Shown here: positions 11,045 through 23,540 of the stretch, piece after piece
Numbering within the stretch: position 1 is the stretch's first letter
Layout: the number at the start of each line of letters is the position of its first letter
From: Lingula anatina
Taxonomy: Eukaryota; Brachiopoda; Lingulata; Lingulida; Lingulidae
Assembly (NCBI RefSeq): GCF_001039355.2
Contig: NW_019774558.1
Span: 181,400 to 245,399, forward strand
DNA: 64,000 bases
Reading direction: 5' to 3'
Notes under the pieces: generated by a model
What the model was told of the DNA's origin: nothing
Databases searched by the model: none
What the model saw: only the letters and a program-made list of their open reading frames with translations
Made by a program: the position numbers and the translations under genes

Positions 11045-14000
11045 ACGAAAAAAGTTTTGATTCATTCAGTTTACAGTGCACCCTTATTTGTATTGTCCAC
11101 TTACACGGTATACAATTTGTCTGTCTGGTGCGTCACCTCTATGATAACATTTTGTAGGTACCGGTTGACAGGACGCCTCTTCATTACGCTGCTACGGGTG
11201 GTCACTGCGATATAGCGGCTCTCCTCATCCAGCACGGAGCTGATCCCTGCAGAGTGACCTGGGTAGGTATTTGTGTGGTCATTGGTCTCTCTTCGTTACA
11301 TACGTAGAAATCAAATATGTTTTATGTATTTTTGCATTAACATATAATGTGCTTTTAAATATTATTATTGATACGTGAATAAACCAATTGGGGTATGTAA
11401 TTAATCTTTAATATTCTAAAATTATCTCAAATGTAGAAATCAAAAGAAACTTAATTTGAGGTCCGGTCCTTAAATCCGTATATCGAATCATTTGTGAATT
11501 TTCAAATTGAAGAACTGTACAGTTGGATGTAACACTTAAATTGCTGAAAATAAATTGCTGGTATGTCACTTCACTGAAAGCAGTGTGTTTTCTTAGGATG
11601 GCCAGACACCTCTTCATTTCGCTGCTACTGCTGGCCACTGCGATATAGCAGCATTCCTCATCCAGCACGGAGCTGATCCCTGCAGAGTGACCTGGGTAGG
11701 TATATGTGTGGTACTTGGAATATACCACCCCTTCATTGGTCTCTCTTCGTTACATACGTAGTAATCAAATGTATTTTATGTATTTTTGCATTAACATATT
11801 ATGTGCTTTTAAATATTATTATTAATACGTGAATAAACCAATTGGGGTATGTAATTAATCTTTAATATTCTAAAATAATCTCAAATTGAGAAATCAAAAG
11901 AAACTTAATTTGAGGTCCGGTCCTTAAATCCGTATATCGAATCATTTGTGAATTTTCAAATTGAAAAACTGTACAGTTAGATTTATCACTTAAATTGCTG
12001 AAAATATTCCTTAAAAGATGTAACCCGAAAACCAAAGAAGCCGTACAAAGGAGGTTTGAAATGCATATGAGTTTTAAGAAAGACACTTCAGATGTCTTTG
12101 AAATAACTAAAAACCTAATATTTTCCCAACATTAGACACGGCGTTACTGGATTATTAACGGATAAACGTTAGCAGACTTTCCTTCAATAGCACAATATTA
12201 TAAATATCAACATGTAAATAAATCCCCTTTACCTAGTTTTTCATCTCTTTGAGGCAATATTGTTTAAATATGAAAATAGTTTTGATTCGTTCAATTTACA
12301 GTGCACCAATTTATTATAATGCTCCATTTACATGTCATTAAATACCTGTCTGTCTGGTATGTCACTTCATTGAAAGCAGTGTGTTTTCTTAGGATGGCCA
12401 GACACCTCTTCATTTCGCTGCTACTGCTGGCCACTGCGACATAGCGGCTCTCCTCATCCAGCACGGAGCTGATCCCTCCGGTGCAAACAAGGTATGTACA
12501 TGTGTGGTACTTGAAATATATGCCGCCTCTTCATTAGTCTGTCTTTGTTATATACATATTAATTGAATATCTTTATTGCATTTTTGTTTACGAAAATGCA
12601 GTAGTATCGAAGCAGTATCGAAGCATCAACGCAGTAGTGGTGTGGAGCATATTTTCAGTAGAAATAGCCTACTACAATTCTACTCCAAAAAGAACATATG
12701 TCTACTCCAAAAAGAACATATACAGAGACGAGCATTAATGCAGTAGATTAGCAGCATGATAGAAGCATGTTTCAAATATGCTAATTAGATACCATATCGA
12801 AGCAGATTTGAAGCATGGTTGCAGTATGATTGCAGTAGTCTACTGCGCTGGAGTATCTACTGCGTTTTCGTGCTCATGAGCTGTAATATTTTTATGTATT
12901 ATTATTGATACGTGTGTAAACCGATTGTGTCATGTAATTAATCTTTAATATTTATAATAATATCAAATTAAGAACAGAAAAAATCTAGTCCGGTCCTTTG
13001 ATCCGTTTGTCAAAACATTTCTGAATTTCTATGAAATGCTCAAAATCTTCCTTGAAAATGTTAACCGAAAACTATTGAACAAAGTTGGAAATCTGAAATA
13101 CATGTATGCTTTATGACAGACACCTCAGGTGTTTTTGAAATAATGATAACTAAAAACTGTTAATATTTTTCCAACATTACACACGGTCTTAATATTAATG
13201 GAATATTTTAACGGATAAACATAAGCAGTCTTCCCTTTAACAACACATTAGTGTTGTTGGTGTAGGCTTCATGAAAATCATCTCCCTTACCTGCTGCTGT
13301 GTACTAATATGTCATCTTTTTGAGGCACTGTTGTTTAAAGATGATAATAGTTTTGATTCTTTCAATTTTGAGTGCACCCCGTTTTATAATAAGCCATTTA
13401 CATTGCGTGAAATATCGTAATATATTATAATGGATGGGTGTATAAACCAAATGTGACACATATGTTATCAATATTAATACGATATAACCTCAAATAAAAA
13501 AAAGAAATCAAAAGAATCTTAATTCAAAGTCCAGACCATAAGTTTGTTTATCAAAAAAATTGTGAATTTTAAAAATTGAGGTACTGTTGTTTGAAGTGGA
13601 AAATAATTTTGATTCATTCAGTTTACAGTGCACCCCGTTTTATAGTGATTTATTTGCATGATATTGTATATCTTCAGGGGGGTCAGACGCCCCTTCATAG
13701 CGCTGCTTTTGGTGGTCACAGTGATGTAGCAGCTCTTCTCATTCAGCACGGAGCTGATCCCAGCAGGTACAGTGTGGTAGGTATACTGTACTTGTAGTAC
13801 TTGAAGTAAACCATCCCTTCACTGTTCTCTCTTTGTTATATACGTAGTGATTGAATATATTTAATGTATTTTTCGGTATGTAATTAATCTTTAATACTTT
13901 ATAATAATCTCAGTTTGAGGAAGTGAAATAATCTTATCTCAAGGTTCAGTCCTTAAATTCGATTATCAAATTAGTTGTGAATTTTCAAAATAAAGAACTA

Positions 14001-15082
14001 TACAGTTTAATTCAAGGCTTTTAATTGCTGAAAATCGTCCTTGAAGATATAACCAGAAAACAAAAGAAGTCGTGCAAAGGTGTAAACCAAAAATGCATTA
14101 CACACGCTCTTAATATTTATAAAACATTAACGGATAAACATAAGCAGTCTTCCCTGAAGAAACACATTAGTATTGTTCATGTAGCTTCATGTACTTCATC
14201 CCCTTACCTGCTGCTCTGTACTAATATGTCATCTCTTTGAGGGACTGTTGTTTAGAGATGACAATAGTTTTGATTCGTTCAATTTAGAGTGCACCCCGTT
14301 TTATAATAATTCATTCTGATACTTACGTCATTTCATTGAAAAAATTGTTCATTTTCAGGATGCTCGGAGTCCTCTTTTTGACGCTGCTATGGGTGGTCAC
14401 TGCGATGTAGTAACTCTCCTCATCCAGCACGGAGCTGATCCCTGCAGTATGAACTGGGTAGGTACGTGTGGTACTTGGTGAAATCGTCTCTTAAATGACT
14501 ACGTCTTGGGTTGGCTCCATTCAAGTAGCTGTGACCTGGTGCATGGATACGAGCTGTCTTTGTTATATACGCAGTAATTGGATATCTTTATTGTATTTTC
14601 GTACATGAGTATACGTTTTTATGATTATTATTAGTGATACGTGTATAAACCGCTTTTGCCATGTAATTATTTTTAAACATTTATAATAATCTCAAATTTA
14701 GAAATTAAAATAATCTAGTGCGGTCCTTTGTTCCACTTATCAAAACAATTGAGAATTTTTAAAATCAAGAACTATAAGTTCGTTGTTATACTATTAACTG
14801 CTGAAAATCTTCCTTGAAAATGTTACTGAAAGCCAAAGGACTCGTACAAACATATGCATGTGTGTTTTATGACAGACACCTCAGATGCCTTTGATTATAA
14901 TAATAATTCATTTACATGGCATGATATATTAATTTTTTGTTTGTCTGGTATGTCAGTTCATTGACAACATTGTGCATCTTCAGATGAGAGTGACGCCTCT
15001 TCATGACGCCGCTATGGGAGGTCACCGCGATGTAGCAGCTCTTCTCATTCAGCACGGAGCTGATCCTTGCAGTGAGGACTGG
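9861..15082 (+). CDS. Ankyrin-repeat protein, one repeat per exon (3' end missing)
   Basis: Exon 1 (9861-10010) starts at Met and encodes 50 residues including a capping ankyrin helix pair. Further exons by AG/GT and frame: 10139-10174 (36 nt), 11158-11262 (105 nt), then 11597-11695, 12393-12491, 13678-13776, 14359-14457 and 14984-15082, each exactly 99 nt and phase 0. Each encodes a full 33-residue repeat with TPLH, then GGHxDVAALL and IQHGADP. The phase-0 symmetry lets any exon be skipped or duplicated without frame loss. Flanking intron sequence is duplicated with the exons, so the array grew by unequal exchange. No stop codon or terminal exon is present: a LINE begins 138 nt after the last exon. 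Ankyrin arrays bind other proteins; no partner domain is visible. The TIR gene at 17152 cannot be spliced directly in phase 0 because a stop would follow. Confidence 0.72.
10772..10825 (+). pseudogene. Decayed ankyrin exon
   Basis: Follows a good acceptor (CTTCAG) and reads QTPLHYAASGGHSDV, then runs into unrelated sequence without the IQHGADP half or a GT donor at the usual place. It is a 3'-truncated duplicate of the 99-nt ankyrin exons and was left out of the gene model. Confidence 0.7.
12590..12869. mobile_element. Small inverted-repeat element in an ankyrin intron
   Basis: ACGAAAATGCAGTAG at 12590 and CTACTGCGTTTTCGT ending at 12869 are inverted copies with one mismatch. The interior repeats GCAGTAG and GAAGCA words and is non-coding. 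The other duplicated ankyrin introns lack it, so it arrived after the exon array expanded. Confidence 0.6.
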
Positions 15083-15220
15083 GTAGGTATATGTATGGTA
15101 CTAGAAATAAATAATTTGTATTATTATCGATTTATGTATAAACCGGATGTGGCGTGTAATTTTTACTTAATATGCCACAATGACCTCAAATTGAGAAATC
15201 AAAAGAATCTTAATTCAAAG

Positions 15221-17066
15221 GGGTAATAACTCTTCGTGTGACGAAGCTGTTGGCTTGTCTTCTTCATGTTACGCGAGGTAGCAAATACAACTCAGATATT
15301 ATCTTTTTTATTATTTATTGAACTACTGTCCAGTTATTACCCGCGCCGCTTCCTTCATTTCTATTCCTACCTCATACAATCTCTAACGGCCTTCTCTCTG
15401 TTTACACTAAGCGTAGTTGTATAAATACCATAAGAGCATGTCAATCAACCTAAGTTACTCTACTAAACACTCCCCGCTCTTATTCACTGCATGCTGTCAC
15501 TTACTAACGTTCCATTCGTATAATTGAGATCTATATTTCACAATAAAAACATTGTGAACAACTCATAGAAATACAAAATGTTCTGTTGTACTGCAAAAAG
15601 GACAGTTATGGGGAAAGGAGACAAGATGGCGTAGAGGTTGACACGAACTCTAGGACACGGGACATAAATTGGTCTTTCTTGACATAGACAAGTGAACCCA
15701 ACGTCTGATGTGGTACATTCTGAACAAGTGTACATCCGTGAACGAGCTGATCGGGTGGAGAAAGCACAAATAAGGTGAATAACTGATATTTTTTAACCTC
15801 ATCACATAGACATAGTCTGCGCGAACGTCGCATAGTGGATGATACACACTGACTACATTAAATTTCACGCAGTGCTGTCAACCTTTCAGCATGTCATCCA
15901 AACACACAAAAAACACTAAAAAGGGTGAGCCTACACCCAAACGTACGCACAGCGAAGTCTCCAATACAAGTGCTGAAGAAAATAGTAGCATTATCTTAGC
16001 GGAACTAGAAGAAATAAAATCTTATATGAAAGACATGATAAACAAAGACGAACTGAAAGAACTAGTAACCACCTTAGTTACAGAAATGTTAAAAGAAATG
16101 AAAAAAGAAATGGGTTCACAAATCAACAATATGCGAGAGAAATTAGACTTCCTGGAATTTGAAAATAAAAACCTTACAGAAAACATTGCAAGGAAAGACA
16201 AAGATTTACTTAAATTGAAAGAGGAGATAAAAGATTGAGGCGGACAAACGATCAAACTACAACGAACAGTATTCACGTAACAACAATATTAAAATCTACG
16301 GGATAAAGGAAGAGACAAAGGAGAACACCAAGTCCGTCGTACGCGACACATTGAAGGAAGTAGCACAGATAACACTCCGGGATGATGACATTCTAGCAGT
16401 ACATCGTATACCTGGGGCAAAAACACAACAACCGAGACCTATAATTTTACGAGTGAATAACACGGAGACAAAAGCTAAATTCATGAGGTGCAGAAGGGCA
16501 ATGAAAACCTCGAGGCAAAACTTGAGACTGGCAGATGACGTCACAAAAAAGAACGCGCAACTTATCCAGCGCCTCGTTAACCACCCTGAAATTGATCAAG
16601 CATGGTACTTTAATGGGTCAGTTTATGGTCGGCCGAAAGACAGCACAAAAAGGGTGAAATTTGACCTGCACGATGATATTAATTTAAAGATAAGAAACGC
16701 TTGAGCATGAACTTTATTCCTCCTTTTTCCATTTTCCTCTTGCTTTAATTTTGCACATAAAACCAATTGTCGCACAAAACTGAACGCTCTCCCATGTACG
16801 TTTTCTTATATGTAGTATATTGTGTGAGTGTATGTTTGTGTTTAAATGAGGTGAGTAAGTGGATAATGGCCGTGCGTAAGACTGAGATTGTGTGCGAAAG
16901 TAAAAGTGTGCACGTGGTACATGTCTGTTTGTTAAGCGATGAAAAGAATGGTGTGACTCATTGTCGTACATACATATATATCAACGAAAACGTTATGTCT
17001 GTCAATTCATTAAAATGCTATTATGAGTTTTGATTTTAGTATATTATCCTTAAATGTCCGGGGGCT
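15221..17066 (+). mobile_element. LINE retrotransposon, 5' part, ending at a gap base
   Basis: It starts at 15221, where the duplicated ankyrin intron sequence (AATCTTAATTCAAAG) stops abruptly. A 670-nt leader is followed by an ORF1-like region and, from 17023, the first codons of an ORF2-like endonuclease (ILSLNVRG, the usual start of LINE apurinic endonucleases). The element ends at an N (17067); beyond it there is only about 85 nt before the TIR copy 2 coding exon, so most of ORF2 is either lost or missing from the assembly. Confidence 0.75.
15891..16704 (+). pseudogene. LINE ORF1 (coiled coil, RRM, C-terminal domain), frameshifted
   Basis: The first frame (15891-16238) encodes a basic N-terminus and a long coiled coil. 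The continuation, with RRM-like NNIKIYGIKE and the C-terminal domain (RPIILRV through VKFDLHDD), lies in another frame to a stop at 16702-16704. The frame changes near 16231-16237, where one frame meets TGA. LINE ORF1 proteins form RNA-binding trimers that coat the element RNA. A single-base indel or sequencing error would explain the break. Confidence 0.75.
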
Positions 17067-17151
17067 NCAAGCGAATACTGAAGTAAAAAAAACTGGCCAA
17101 CCTCAGCTGTGACACTTATTATTTCATTAAAACTTATTTTATTACCCTAGC

Positions 17152-17942
17152 ATGGAGCATGAATCCTTCCAATATGATGCGTTCCTGATTCACAGCGGTG
17201 AGGATAAACCTAAAGTCGAAGAAGTTTTGGAGCTGCTCGAGTCACGTGATATCCGTTGTTGTTATGCACCACGTGATTTCCTACCCGGAAGAAGCATATT
17301 ATCTTGCATAGAAGACGCCGTGGAATTGTCCAGGTGTACTGTAGTCATGGTGTCTGAGAACTTTATGAAAAGCACGTGGTGCCAGCATGAACGAGATGTG
17401 GCCGAGGTCAAGGCAAAAGACACGGAAGGTTATTCGGTGATCCCTGTTCTTTTGGGCTTCAAACCGTCAGATCTGCCAAGTGCTTACAAAGTCAAAAAGT
17501 TTATCCTTGCTGATAGCCAAGATTTTATTCCCACATTGGTCAAAGCTATTGAAGGTATTTTTCTCTCTAGAAGTCTTTATCTCATGGGTTTTATTTCCCT
17601 ACATTATTAATTGAAACAGCAACTAAACAAATCAAACTTTGTTAACGCTAAAATGCTGCAATGCTTCTATTGAGGGGCCTCTTGTACTAGAAATGCACCG
17701 TGTCCCATAATTTACCACCTGACTATCATTCTAATTAGGTTATAGCGTATACATATTTTATATTTCTAGGCTCAACAGCCGACCCGCCCTATGGCAAACT
17801 TCGCAGTGGGTATGAAAGTATGAAGCAAGAGGTAGAAAGATATAAGATGGAGCTCCAAGAAAAAAGTCAGCGACTTGAAGATTCAAGTGCATTAATCAGG
17901 CAACTGCGGGCAAAATTGGAGGCCACATCACTATCTGATTAA
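17152..17942 (+). CDS. TIR domain plus coiled-coil protein, copy 2
   Basis: Exons 17152-17554 and 17770-17942 join in phase 1 to give 191 residues. The TIR domain spans residues 1-134: box 1 YDAFLIHS, a classical box 2/BB loop RDFLPGRS, and WCQHE with the Glu that corresponds to the SARM1 catalytic Glu position. Exon 2 encodes a coiled coil ending LEATSLSD. Exon lengths, phase and the acceptor just upstream of the Met match copy 1 at 1051. Copy 2 keeps all the motifs that copy 1 has lost, so it is the better candidate for a working adaptor or NAD-cleaving TIR. It has no signal peptide or membrane segment. The small size and lack of death or LRR domains mean it is neither MyD88 nor a Toll receptor. 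Confidence 0.9.
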
Positions 17943-18460
17943 CTCTAACATAGAATATGTATCTTGCTATTGCTTGCTGGAAGAAACTTTATCATTTGAA
18001 TTTTGAAGAATTTTGTAATTCTATGAGGCGTGTTTTAAATGTGTGTCTAATGAACAATGTACACTGTAAGCACCACGCCCATTTTGGGATAATATTTTTG
18101 TCATTATGGCTCTTTCACACTTGGCGTAAAGCCCTACCTGTGAGTATCGTATGGGACATAGATTATACGCACAACTTGGAGCGTCTGTTTCCTGTTTCCA
18201 GTGTATTAATATGAAGATACAGGCTGCATGATGATATTGCATTTTTTTAGACATATACAAAAAAATTGTTTTTCTACGGGCACGTGAATGAACGCCAACA
18301 ATTGCCGGCATATGCGACGTAAGTGTTACGAACCTATTGAGTACAGGTATTTTTTCTTCTCCGTTAGTGCTATGCAATATGTGTAACAGTGCCTTTACTT
18401 TTTATTCTAAGTAAGCAAGATGGTTGTCTCTCCGTTTTTTTTTTTTTTTTTTTTTTTTTT
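17943..18460. other. 3' flank of TIR copy 2
   Basis: No gene recognised. Ends with a T homopolymer (about 18436-18469) that borders the duplicated block. Confidence 0.4.
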
Positions 18461-20602
18461 GTTTTTTTTATCTAGACTGTTGTTAGGATGTCACAAGTGT
18501 GTTTTGATTCATTACACTCATAAAAATTGTTAAATGTGGAAGGCAAATACATATATAACTTCAGTGGAAGATATTGACGATTGACTAGAAAATCCAAAAG
18601 AGATTTCGAAAAGTGAAACTGCGCCAACTGAATTAACATATTCTCAGATATACGGTATGAGGCCAGCTAATTTTAATTGGTAAGAAAGAGACAAGAATAT
18701 TGAATAGTAATTTGAAAAAAAATGTATATAATAATGTATCAGTTTTAGAATGAGTCTATCTGTAGGGTGGATGTAGCACAAATTTGTTTTTTTTTTTTCA
18801 AACGCTGTGTCCTTTTAGGACATTTAGAGGCATTCTATTATATAGATATGTTTCATATAATGTTTTTTTTCTGTTTTAGTTGAAATCTACCTATTCATGA
18901 GAGGAAATTTAGATGTATATTTGAGAAATATCCAAGTTTTTGCGTCCAACTTACCTATACGCAATTCACTTTATTTATTTGAACATATCTATTTAATGTC
19001 TGCAGATGTGCCATATCTTCGATGTCTTCGATATGACATCAATAATATTCCTATGTTTTATATTATATCGGATGTCTCTTGTTCTGATTAATCATAAAAA
19101 CGAACCTACATGTAGCAAGAAGGTACTCACAGTTGATAGTTTGGTGGAAAACGTATATAATTCAATCCTTGATATGTTTCACGATCTCACGCCCTCCAGC
19201 TCGCCCCCCCCCCCCTTTTGAACAAGTAATGTTATCTTTTTCTAAGCTTCGTGTATGGGTACATGAAGGGCAGCAATATTAGTAAACCTTGACGACCTTT
19301 GACCAGATCTGGACATGGAAATACTGCTACGTTTCGCTCTTGACGGATGGCGAAAGACGAAACAAGTCAGTTTGTTTATTTTGAAATACTTGTTTCTCCA
19401 TTTTTGCTTTATGAATTTTTGATTGTACATTTGGAAAAATAAAATAACGTTGCAAATGTTGTAGCTTCTGGTATTTATTGGGATGTTTACTACCTAAATT
19501 CCAAAATCTCTACAGTGTACAAATATCGTACAGATACCGCCAAAACTTAGTTCCGCCGGGGCGCTGTAACAGTAAAAAAAGTTCGGTGTATAAGCAATGG
19601 GCTCTAGACCAATAATGTGGCTATTGGTATTTATACGCGCTGTTAACCACCAAAATTCCAGAACCTCTACGGTCTACAAATATCGAATACGTCCCAGATA
19701 CCGCCAGTGCCGAGTAGAGCCAGGAGACTGTAACAGTAACGTTAGGTGTACTGGATATACACAATTGTCTCTAGACCAAAGAAAAAGCGGCCAAGCCAAA
19801 TAGTCGCTGTGCGCAGGAATAGTTCACAAATAGAGACGCGATGTAATTTTGCAGAATACCGTTGACATGAATTCTCTTGACAGGGATTGTCTTCAACTAA
19901 AAACGTCATTTTATTTACCTGAGTGTCATTTGCTTGGCCGCTCTTCATTAAACAGTAGAACTGTGTGCCTTCCCCATAGGATAACCATGTATCCGTCAGT
20001 GTTCAATACATGAATTGGTGATTTGTAGTTATTTGTCGCTTGCTTGTATCTTTTATTAAACAACATTTTTTTAAGCAAAGAGAAACTGCACTGGTCGCAC
20101 TTTATTCATGAGAAAGGAAAATGATTTTGAGAAAATTATCAGTTTTCTTTTACATCATTAGCAAATGACCGGCGATTTCATTGATCTGATAAATCAGTTT
20201 TTTTAAACAGGTATTCGTTCATAATTAGCATATAGATCTACTTAGACAATGTCCGTGAAGGATTTCCACTTCCTCTTTTGGCGAACGACACATCTTATTT
20301 TAGACCCAAATCTTAGACAAATAATTTTTTAATGAATAGCTGTTTGTAGCGATTGATATTGCGATGAAATTTTAAACTATGCAATATATCAATGTCTGTT
20401 TCTTCAAAAGGAATGAAAGTATACACACACACACAAATTAATTTAAAAAAATAAATAAAAACACCCATACCCCCCTCTGCACCTCCCGAGGCTAAATACC
20501 TGTCTAAACACCGTAAACGAGTACCGGCAGGTTATAAAAATATCGTAAACAGTGATAACATCGTCTGCCTTTGGGTATGAACAAGTTGTAACAAGAGAAG
20601 TC
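18461..20602. repeat. Duplicated block, first copy
   Basis: From the T-tract and TCTAGACTGTTGTTAGG to AACAAGAGAAGTC just before the N at 20603. Nearly identical, base by base with rare substitutions, to 20604-22751. It contains no recognised gene. Inside is a shorter direct duplication (about 19455-19610 and 19612-19790) with GTACAAATATCG and CTGTAACAGTAA words. Confidence 0.9.
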
Positions 20603-20603
20603 N

Positions 20604-22751
20604 CTTGTTTTTTTTATCTAGACTGTTGTTAGGATGTCACAAGTGTGTTTTGATTCATTACACTCATAAAAATTGTTAAATGTGGAAGGCAAATACATAT
20701 ATAACTTCAGTGGAAGATATTGACGATTGACTAGAAAATCCAAAAGAGATTTCGAAAAGTGAAACTGCGCCAACTGAATTAACATATTCTCAGATATACG
20801 GTATGAGACCAGCTAATTTTAATTGGTAAGAAAGAGACAAGAATATTGAATAGTAATTTGAAAAAAAATGTATATAATAATGTATCAGTTTTAGAATGAG
20901 TCTATCTGTAGGATGGATGTAGCACAAATTTGTTTTTTTTTTTTTTTCAAACGCTGTGTCCTTTTAGGACATTTAGAGGCATTTTATTATATAGATATGT
21001 TTCATATAATGTTTTTTTTTCTGTTTTAGTTGAAATCTACCTATTCATGAGAGGAAATTTAGATGTATATTTGAGAAATATCCAAGTTTTTGCATCCAAC
21101 TTACCTATACGCAATTCACTTTATTTATTTGAACATATCTATTTAATGTCTGCAGATGTGCCATATCTTCGATGTCTTCGATATGACATCAATAATATTC
21201 CTATGTTTTATATTATATCGGATGTCTCTTGTTCTGATTAATCATAAAAACGAACTTACATGTAGCAAGAAGGTACTCACAGTTGATAGTTTGGTGGAAA
21301 ACGTATATAATCCAATCCTTGATATGTTTCACGATCTCACACCCTCCAGCTCGGCCTTCCCCCTTTTGCACACGTAATGTTATCTTTTTCTAAGCGTCGT
21401 GAATGGGTACATGAAGGGCAGCAATATTCGTAAACCTTGACGACCTTTGACCAGATCTGGACATGGAAATACTGCTACGTTTCGCTCTTGACGGATGGCG
21501 AAAGACGAAACAAGTCAGTTTGTTTATTTTTTAAATCTTGTTTCTCCCCTTTTTGTTTCTCCAATTTTTGATTGTACATTTGGAAAAATAAAATTGCGTT
21601 GCAAATGTTGTGGCTTTTGGTGTTTATTGGGATTTTTACTATCTTTAGTCCAAAATCTCTACAGTGTACAAATATCGTACAGGTACCGTCAGAACCTAGT
21701 TCCGCCTGGGCGCTGTAACAGTAAAAAAAGTTCGGTGTATACGCAATTGGCTCTGGACCAATGTTGTGGCTATTGGTATTTATACGCGCTGTTAACCACC
21801 AAAATTCCAGAACCTCTACGGTCTACAAATATCGAATACGTCCCAGATACCGCCAGTGCTGAGTATAGCCGGGAGACTGTTACAGTAACGTTAGGTGTAC
21901 TGGGTATACACAATTGTCTCTGGACCAAAGAAAAAAGCGGCCAAGCCAAATAGTCGCTGTGCGCAGGAATAGGTCACAAATAGAGACGCGGTGTAATTTT
22001 GCAGAATACCGTTGACATGAATTCTCTTGACAGGGATTGTCTTCAACTAAAAACGTCATTTTATTTACCTGAGTGCCATTTGCTTGGCCGTTCTTCATAA
22101 AACAGTAGAACTGTTTGCTCTCCCCATAGGATAACCATGTATCCGTCAGTGTTCAATACATGAATTGGTGATTTGTAGTTATTTGTCGCTTGCTTGTATC
22201 TTTTATTAAACAACATTTTTTTAAGCAAAGAGAAACTGTACTGGTCGCACTTTATTCATGAGAAAGGAAAATGATTTCGAGAAAATTATCAGTTTTCTTT
22301 TACATCATTAGCAAATGACCGGCGTTTTCATTGATCTGATAAATCAGTTTTTTTTAAACAGGTATTCGTTCATAAGTAGCATATAGATCTACTTTGACAA
22401 AGTCCGTGAAGGATTTCTTCTTCTTCCTATTTTGACGAACGACACATCTTATTTTAGACCCAAATCTTAGACAAATAATTTTTTAATGAATAGCTGTTTG
22501 TAGCGATCGATATTGCGATGATTTCTTAACCATTGTTATATATTAATGTCTCTTTCTGCAAAAGGAATGAAAGTACACACACAAACACACAAATTAATTT
22601 AAAAAAAAAATACCCATACCCCCCTCTGCACCTCCCGAGTCTTAATACCTGTCTAAACACCGTAAACGAGTACCGGCAGGTTATAAAAATGTCGTAAACA
22701 TTGATAACATCGTCTGCCTTTGGGTATGAACAAGTTGTAACAAGAGAAGCC
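20604..22751. repeat. Duplicated block, second copy, beginning at the N
   Basis: Starts one base after the N with CTTGTTTTTTTTATCTAGAC and follows the first copy to AACAAGAGAAGCC, where the first copy ends. The exact coincidence of both copy boundaries with the N suggests overlapping contig ends or alleles placed in tandem. Confidence 0.9.
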
Positions 22752-23540
22752 GTTGTACTTTCGCCTGGAAACATGACAGAAGACGCCACTGGTCCTTTTA
22801 ATGGGTTATAGTTTGACAAAGGGTCAGATCTGTTGACATGCCTCTACTTTCTCACAATACACTCAGTTTTTTTTTTTTTTTTTTATGAAAGCTAGAACAG
22901 CGCAAATTTATTCATACGTAAGGGGAAAGGATTTCAAGCAAGTTATCCGTTTTCTTTGGCATCTTTAGCAAATGATCATTACGTTTATCAATCTGCTAAT
23001 AAAGAACTTAAAAAAGATTCCCCTCCATGAGAAGCAGAACTACTTTGACAAGGTCCGTGAAAGAGTTCATTTTTCTTCCTTTGGCGAACGACGCCCCTCA
23101 TTTTCAGACCCAAGTAAAGAAATTAGGAATAACTGATTGAAACGACCGATATTGCGATTATATTTTAAAAATTAGAGTATAGTATATGTTTTTTTCTAAA
23201 AAAAAAAAACGCAAGTAAATCTTTTTAATCAAACGCGCCCCCCCCCACCCCACCCCCCAACTGTGTTATGCACAGCCAGGTTATTAATATGTCGTAAACA
23301 GTGATAACATCGTCCGCCCTAGGGTATGAACAAGTTATAACAGGAGAACCCGCTGTATTTTTACCTTGAAGTATAACAAAAGACGCCACTGGTTCTTTTA
23401 ATAGATTATAGTTTAACAAAGGGTCAGATCCGTAGACTTGTCTCGTCTTCCTCAGTCTGTTGTGATGATGTAGACATGTGTGGTGTATGACCTGAAGCAC
23501 ACCAATAAATAACTGAAGGAATGGACTTGGCAAAATAATA
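22205..23540. repeat. R1 repeat family, two tandem units
   Basis: Two successive units (about 22205-22840 and 22860-23540), each with the GCAAATGA block, a TTTGACAARGTCCGTGAA block, an AC-rich stretch, then GTCGTAAACA and GACAAAGGGTCAGATC. The same order is seen at 3985-5090. There is no ORF or splice structure. Confidence 0.7.

Noticed and set aside
17152-17942. Direct fusion of the ankyrin exons to the TIR exon
   Set aside because: Ankyrin exons end in phase 0; joining to the TIR acceptor in that phase gives a stop after three codons.
18897-19091. Open frame starting MRGNLDVYLR, present in both duplicated copies
   Set aside because: It occurs twice only because the block is duplicated. 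Short, no recognisable domain, surrounded by non-coding repeat.
21495-21953. 152-codon open frame in the second duplicated block
   Set aside because: It arises from two tandem copies of a non-coding repeat; the first duplicated block has the same sequence with stops.
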